From an uncultured Pelagibacteraceae bacterium (GTDB taxonomy: Bacteria; Pseudomonadota; Alphaproteobacteria; Pelagibacterales; Pelagibacteraceae), in assembly GCA_902531455.1 (NCBI GenBank), contig CACAEM010000002.1, positions 1-38,093 of the forward strand: DNA of 38,093 nucleotides, written 5' to 3'. Below the pieces are notes generated by a model. The model saw nothing but the letters and a program-made list of their open reading frames with translations. It was not told where the DNA came from and searched no databases. The translations under genes and the position numbers were made by a program. This document shows, one piece after another, positions 35,587 through 38,093 of the stretch. Positions within the stretch are counted from its first letter, which is position 1, and every line of letters starts with the position of its first letter.

Positions 35587-36504
35587 TTATATTTTTATTT
35601 TATTTAATGCATTATTTTTAAACAAGTTTGCTTCATGAATATATCTTCTGACCATTTGCGATGTTTTATGACCAGTCATAGCCATTATATTACGTTCCTC
35701 TACACCTGCCTCGGCAGCTGATGTTGCAAATCCTGATCTTAAACTATGTCCGCCATATTTATTTGGATCCAATCCTGCTATTAGAGCATATCTTTTAATT
35801 ATTATTGATACTAATTTGTCTGAAATATCATAAATCTTACCTGTTTTAATATTTCTGTATTTTATTAATTCTTTTAATTTAGTTACTGGGCAGAATTCAG
35901 AGTTATTAAAATAGGGGATGGCTTTTATATGACCCTCACCACTTTGGTCAGTTTTTGATCTCTTAACAAATATTTTTACACCTTCTTTCACAAATTCAAG
36001 ATCTTCATAATCTATATTTACTAGTTCTGATCTTCTAAATCCCCCTGAAAATCCTGTTAATATGAGTGACTTATTTCTTATTTTTTTAAATTCATTTTTT
36101 TCTTTTTGATCTAAAGCATTAATTATTAATTTTAAATCATTGATTAATATGGGTTTTTTTGCTTTTTGATATGACCCATTTAATCTTTTTATCCCTAATA
36201 AATTCTCCATTATAATTGGGTGTTTTGAATCTAGGTAATGACCTTTCATCTTATGAACTACCTTAATGGAAGCTATTCTTCTTTTTAAGGTACTAAATTT
36301 ACTATTTTTTGATAAATGTGTAAGATAAATGGATAAAACCTTTGGCTCAGTTGGAATAGGTTTTAAGCCATTTTTTAAACAAAATAATGAAAAATCTTTA
36401 AAATCAGATTCGTAAGCTCTGACAGTATTATTTGATTTTGAGTTTTTAAGATTTTGAATTGTTTCTAACTCAAGTTTTTTTATGTCAGTAACTATATTGC
36501 TCAT
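35587..36504 (-). CDS. Tyrosine recombinase / site-specific integrase
   Basis: The 305-residue product has a SAM-like core-binding N-terminal domain (residues 10-105) and a complete catalytic domain. The pentad is visible: R157 in GGFRRSELV, K184 in KRSKTD, H253 and R256 in GGHSLRSGFA, H279 in MTGHKTSQ, and the nucleophile Y288 in RRYIHEANLF. These enzymes cut and rejoin DNA at short paired inverted sites. It lies at the right edge of the glycosyltransferase region, with an inverted repeat directly upstream of its start. It may be a XerC/D-like resolvase or an island/phage integrase; the long linker and C-terminus favour an accessory integrase. Confidence 0.93.
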   Translation of the reverse strand: MSNIVTDIKKLELETIQNLKNSKSNNTVRAYESDFKDFSLFCLKNGLKPIPTEPKVLSIYLTHLSKNSKFSTLKRRIASIKVVHKMKGHYLDSKHPIIMENLLGIKRLNGSYQKAKKPILINDLKLIINALDQKEKNEFKKIRNKSLILTGFSGGFRRSELVNIDYEDLEFVKEGVKIFVKRSKTDQSGEGHIKAIPYFNNSEFCPVTKLKELIKYRNIKTGKIYDISDKLVSIIIKRYALIAGLDPNKYGGHSLRSGFATSAAEAGVEERNIMAMTGHKTSQMVRRYIHEANLFKNNALNKIKI

Positions 36505-36509
36505 TTTTT

Positions 36510-36536
36510 TTTCCGATAACCATTAATTATCGGAAA
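36510..36536. repeat. Perfect 10-bp inverted repeat, candidate recombinase core site or operator
   Basis: TTTCCGATAA (36510-36519), a 7-base centre CCATTAA, and TTATCGGAAA (36527-36536) form a perfect inverted repeat 6 bases upstream of the integrase ATG. Arms of about 10 bp around a 6-8 bp centre are what tyrosine recombinases use as crossover sites, and the ATAA-N7-TTAT core resembles dif-type sites. It also abuts a perfect TATAAT (36537-36542) on the plus strand, so a repressor operator is an alternative. No second copy was seen in the window. Confidence 0.55.
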
Positions 36537-36542
36537 TATAAT
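36537..36542 (+). promoter_or_regulatory. Possible -10 element for the small membrane protein gene
   Basis: A perfect TATAAT directly abuts the inverted repeat at 36510-36536 and is 44 bases upstream of the ATG at 36587. There is no clear -35 hexamer at the standard spacing, which could mean the promoter is activator-dependent or that the match is chance in AT-rich sequence. Confidence 0.3.
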
Positions 36543-36586
36543 ATATCACATTTTACAAGTCAAGTATTTAATGTAAAAGAATCTTA

Positions 36587-36751
36587 ATGCCTAAATATGT
36601 CTTAATTGGTCTAATTGTTGTTATTGGAACATTCCTTATTATGAATTATTGGCCAAAACTTAAAGAACAAACAAAAAACAGGATATTAATGGTTATTTTT
36701 GGCATTTTTTTTATAAGCATATTTGTTTTACTATTTTTATTAATGTTTTGA
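36587..36751 (+). CDS. Small two-helix membrane protein (54 residues), function unknown
   Basis: An ATG at 36587 opens a 54-codon frame ending at TGA 36749-36751. The product starts MPKYVLIGLIVVIGTFLIMN, one membrane helix (about residues 4-19), followed by a short charged loop Y-W-P-K-L-K-E-Q-T-K-N-R and a second helix (about residues 33-53). The K-N-R loop predicts a hairpin with both ends on the same side. The next gene starts at TTG 36758, only six bases after this stop, and its Shine-Dalgarno (TGAGGT) includes this stop codon. That tight coupling argues that this is a real gene. Confidence 0.55.
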   Translation: MPKYVLIGLIVVIGTFLIMNYWPKLKEQTKNRILMVIFGIFFISIFVLLFLLMF

Positions 36752-36757
36752 GGTTAT

Positions 36758-37231
36758 TTGATAGATATAATTAGTATTTTAGTTGCTGGAATATTTTCGT
36801 GCATAATTCTTGATATTCTGGGTTATTTACTCAAATTGATGGGTATTCCAGAACCATCGTGGGGAATTGTTGGAAGATGGACTTATTATATGCTTAAAAA
36901 TGCTACTTTTTATAACCCAAATATTACCCATATGCCTAATTTCAGGTATGAAGTTTTACTTGGTTGGATTTTTCACTATTATGTATCGATTTGTTGGGCT
37001 GTAATCTATTATTTTTGTTTTTTAATGGTAGGTCTAAAAATGACATATTTTTCAGGCTTTATATTTGGAGCTCTTACAACATTAGCTCCATTACTCATAT
37101 TTCTTCCTTTTACAGGACAAGGATTGTTTGCAAATAAAACTGGAATACCTATTAAAACATCAGTTATGTTTCTAATCAGACACTCAATTTACGGAATTGC
37201 AATGTATGAGGGTTTTAGATGGTTTACTTAA
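36758..37231 (+). CDS. DUF2938-like membrane protein
   Basis: This 157-residue protein has four hydrophobic segments (about residues 3-25, 67-90, 95-115 and 133-150). The start is TTG 36758, preceded at 36749-36754 by TGAGGT, a good Shine-Dalgarno; no in-frame ATG is available before residue 29. The W-G-I-V-G-R-W motif near residues 35-41, the G-W-I-F-H-Y segment near residues 69-74 and the histidine near the C-terminus (R-H-S-I-Y-G) match what I recall of the DUF2938 family of uncharacterised membrane proteins. Function unknown. It is probably cotranslated with the small membrane protein upstream. Confidence 0.72.
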   Translation: MIDIISILVAGIFSCIILDILGYLLKLMGIPEPSWGIVGRWTYYMLKNATFYNPNITHMPNFRYEVLLGWIFHYYVSICWAVIYYFCFLMVGLKMTYFSGFIFGALTTLAPLLIFLPFTGQGLFANKTGIPIKTSVMFLIRHSIYGIAMYEGFRWFT

Positions 37232-37267
37232 AGCTTTAGATTAAGTTATCCCCACTATTCATCCATG

Positions 37268-37295
37268 TTGAAAACTCAGTATATTCAACGATAAA
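37268..37295 (+). promoter_or_regulatory. Probable promoter of the structured RNA at 37302-37521
   Basis: TTGAAA at 37268-37273 and GATAAA at 37290-37295 are 16 bases apart. They predict a start near 37302, just before the first helix strand of the structured RNA (CTACCCTA at 37310). The -35 is 5/6 to consensus and the -10 is 4/6. Confidence 0.42.
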
Positions 37296-37301
37296 GTGAT
37301 A

Positions 37302-37521
37302 CATACAACCTACCCTATTTGATATTATGGAAAATGAATTAAGAGGCAACTCTTAACTGACCAGCTAGGGAAAAACCGAGAGGTTCAAGCCTAGAGGGCA
37401 GAAAGCTCTGCAGAGTAGCGCTAAAATTGTAGGGTGGACGGCATGGCGGTAGCGCATACAACGACGTGCCAAAAACTACTGTTCTTTGTACCTGAAAAGG
37501 TGCAAGGAAACAGGGTTTTTT
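37302..37521 (+). ncRNA. Unidentified structured RNA, about 215-220 nt, with intrinsic terminator
   Basis: This stretch is clearly more GC-rich than its surroundings and has no credible ORF. Helices readable by eye: CTACCCTA 37310-37317 with TAGGGTGG 37430-37437 closing a multibranch; TTAAGAG/CTCTTAA at 37339-37356 with a GCAA tetraloop; CTAGG/CCTAG at 37365-37394 enclosing AACC-GAGA-GGTT; GCAGA/TCTGC at 37398-37411; GGCA/TGCC at 37440-37470. GCGCTA (37418-37423) can pair with TAGCGC (37450-37455) and TTGT with ACAA, which would be a pseudoknot. The 3' end is a long GAAA-capped hairpin plus six U. I see none of the conserved RNase P, tmRNA, SRP or TPP/FMN/cobalamin riboswitch sequences. It may be a trans-acting RNA or a leader of the methyltransferase gene. 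Confidence 0.7.
37479..37521 (+). terminator. Intrinsic terminator at the 3' end of the structured RNA
   Basis: CTGTTCTTTGTACCT (37479-37493), a GAAA tetraloop and AGGTGCAAGGAAACAG (37498-37513) form a hairpin of twelve inner pairs (one G-A bulge region, then three outer pairs), followed by GG and TTTTTT at 37516-37521. The U-tract ends four bases before the ATG at 37526. Confidence 0.78.
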
Positions 37522-37525
37522 ATTT

Positions 37526-37801
37526 ATGATCCTTAAAGGCACAAAATTTCAGCTTAAAGTTTGGAAGTACTTGATTTCAATACCAAAAGGTCAAATTAGG
37601 ACCTATTCTCAGGTAGCAATTGCAATAAAAAAACCAAAAGCAGTAAGAGCTGTGGCAAATGCCGTAGGAAAAAATCCTTATGCTCCTAAAATACCTTGTC
37701 ATCGTGTAATAAGATCAGATGGTTCTCTAGGTGGTTATTCAGGCAAAGGTGGAATAAATACCAAGAGAAAACTACTTAAATTAGAGGGTGTTTTGCTCTA
37801 A
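37526..37801 (+). CDS. ogt: O6-methylguanine-DNA methyltransferase, catalytic domain only
   Basis: The 91-residue product corresponds to the C-terminal DNA-binding domain of Ada/Ogt proteins: FQLKVWKYLISIPKGQIRTY, the AVRAVANAVGKNP helix with the arginine finger near residue 40, the reactive cysteine in IPCHRVIRSDGSLGGYSGG-like sequence near residue 58, and the K-R-K-L-L-K-L-E-G end. It removes alkyl groups from guanine O6 by suicidal transfer to the cysteine, which is retained, so it is not a PWHR-type alkyltransferase-like protein. The N-terminal domain of typical 150-180 residue Ogt is missing. Its ribosome site (CAGGG at 37511-37515) is inside the upstream terminator stem, so the RNA fold may affect expression. 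Confidence 0.9.
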   Translation: MILKGTKFQLKVWKYLISIPKGQIRTYSQVAIAIKKPKAVRAVANAVGKNPYAPKIPCHRVIRSDGSLGGYSGKGGINTKRKLLKLEGVLL

Positions 37802-37808
37802 AAGCTTT

Positions 37809-37857
37809 AAATACCAACATTTTTTGATTAATATACAATATTTGGTATTTATTTTTT
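37809..37857 (+). terminator. Possible terminator after the methyltransferase gene
   Basis: AAATACCAA (37809-37817) and TTGGTATTT (37842-37850) form a 9-bp stem with a 24-base AT-rich loop, followed by ATTTTTT. It begins eight bases after the stop codon. The loop is large, so it is only a moderate candidate. Confidence 0.35.
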
Positions 37858-38006
37858 AACATCACCTATAAGTTGCACTGTAAAATTACAAACACTTAAA
37901 ATAGACCCTATTATGGGCTTTTAAACGGTATATTCGAATATTGCAGAGCTATTTAAAATCAGCTTTTTTCTCCTAAAAATTTAATTATAATTATTTTCAA
38001 AAACCT

Positions 38007-38035
38007 TAATTATATGTCCTTGAAACATGTAATTA
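38007..38035 (-). terminator. Possible minus-strand terminator for a gene beyond the right edge
   Basis: TAATTATATGT (38007-38017) and ACATGTAATTA (38025-38035) form an 11-bp stem with one wobble and a 7-base loop. On the minus strand the hairpin is followed by AGGTTTTTG. It lies directly after a minus-strand stop codon at 38036-38038, fitting a gene entering from the right, but the stem is AT-rich. Confidence 0.3.
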
Positions 38036-38093
38036 TCAAGAATATCGGCATATTTGCTTGTTTTTAAGTTTTTTATGACTAAATTTTAGTAAT

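Larger units (their letters stand above)
37802..38093. other. Right-edge intergenic region without a complete gene
   Basis: No ORF with recognisable product was seen in either strand over these 292 bases. The content is the inverted repeat at 37809-37850, a short hairpin CCC-TATTAT-GGG near 37907-37918 followed by C and four T, a 12-bp palindrome ATATTCGAATAT at 37930-37941, and the hairpin at 38007-38035. A minus-strand frame that enters from the right edge and stops at 38036 covers only 19 codons and cannot be judged. Confidence 0.6.

Noticed and set aside
29313..36504. CRISPR array or other regular repeats in the accessory region
   Set aside because: No evenly spaced direct repeats were seen; the apparent repetitiveness comes from A/T runs in Lys- and Asn-rich codons.
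37302..37521. RNase P RNA, tmRNA, SRP RNA or 6S RNA as identity of the structured RNA
   Set aside because: I looked for the RNase P GAGGAAAGTCC block, the tmRNA T-arm/CCA end and tag frame, and the SRP GGAA-loop domain on both strands and found none. This is from memory and not a covariance-model search.
37339..37542. A minus-strand reading frame of 67 codons across the structured RNA region
   Set aside because: It coincides with the helices of the RNA on the plus strand, overlaps the ogt start, has no recognisable sequence and no upstream promoter.
38036..38092. Partial minus-strand coding region entering from the right edge
   Set aside because: Only 19 codons are visible, with no recognisable motif. 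The hairpin after its stop is suggestive but not enough to annotate a gene.

Overview
The window is very AT-rich, has almost no intergenic space, and carries short overlapping operons with mostly ATG starts plus some TTG and GTG. Gene content and order are alphaproteobacterial, and the streamlining points to a marine SAR11 (Pelagibacter-like) genome. That assignment rests on composition, gene order and the sarcosine/glycine and one-carbon genes; no database was consulted.

Layout. 1-1934 (+): the 3' part of a rhodanese-type tRNA hydroxylase (trhO) and a MATE efflux pump. 1896-6965 (-): a complete heterotetrameric sarcosine oxidase operon, transcribed soxB-soxD-soxA-soxG. 7041-9175 (+): a large unrecognised membrane protein and a tRNA-Ser(GCU). 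9184-11371 (-): a lytic transglycosylase whose signal-peptide part lies in a different frame, with the break at an A8 run. 11399-18720 (+): a tightly packed housekeeping operon dapA-smpB-folK-rsh-pyrE-pdxJ-acpS-lepB-rnc-recO, in which the usual alphaproteobacterial neighbours rpoZ and era are absent. 18721-19701 (-): hemB. 19773-27136 (+): a second long operon with a 2OG-oxygenase-like protein, rpiB, glyA, nrdR, ribD, ribE, ribBA, ribH, nusB and thiL, followed by hppA, a proton-pumping pyrophosphatase with its own promoter.

29313-36504 is accessory: five glycosyltransferase-like or sugar-nucleotide genes (one a 704-residue double glycosyltransferase, one a GDP-mannose 3,5-epimerase homologue), a GIY-YIG protein, and at the far end a tyrosine recombinase. 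A 27-bp inverted repeat shaped like a recombinase core site sits just upstream of the recombinase start codon. This looks like a surface-polysaccharide island. 36587-37231 holds a 54-residue two-helix membrane protein and a DUF2938-like membrane protein.

The most unusual element is at about 37302-37521: a GC-richer, highly structured RNA with its own likely promoter, GNRA-capped hairpins, a possible pseudoknot and a strong intrinsic terminator. Its U-tract ends four bases before the start of a short O6-methylguanine methyltransferase gene. I could not match it to RNase P, tmRNA, SRP RNA, 6S RNA or a known riboswitch from memory. The last 290 bases show no complete gene, only inverted repeats.

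Together, sarcosine oxidase yields glycine and a methylene-tetrahydrofolate unit, which GlyA can interconvert with serine. FolK supplies folate, and the rib genes supply the FAD and FMN that sarcosine oxidase needs.
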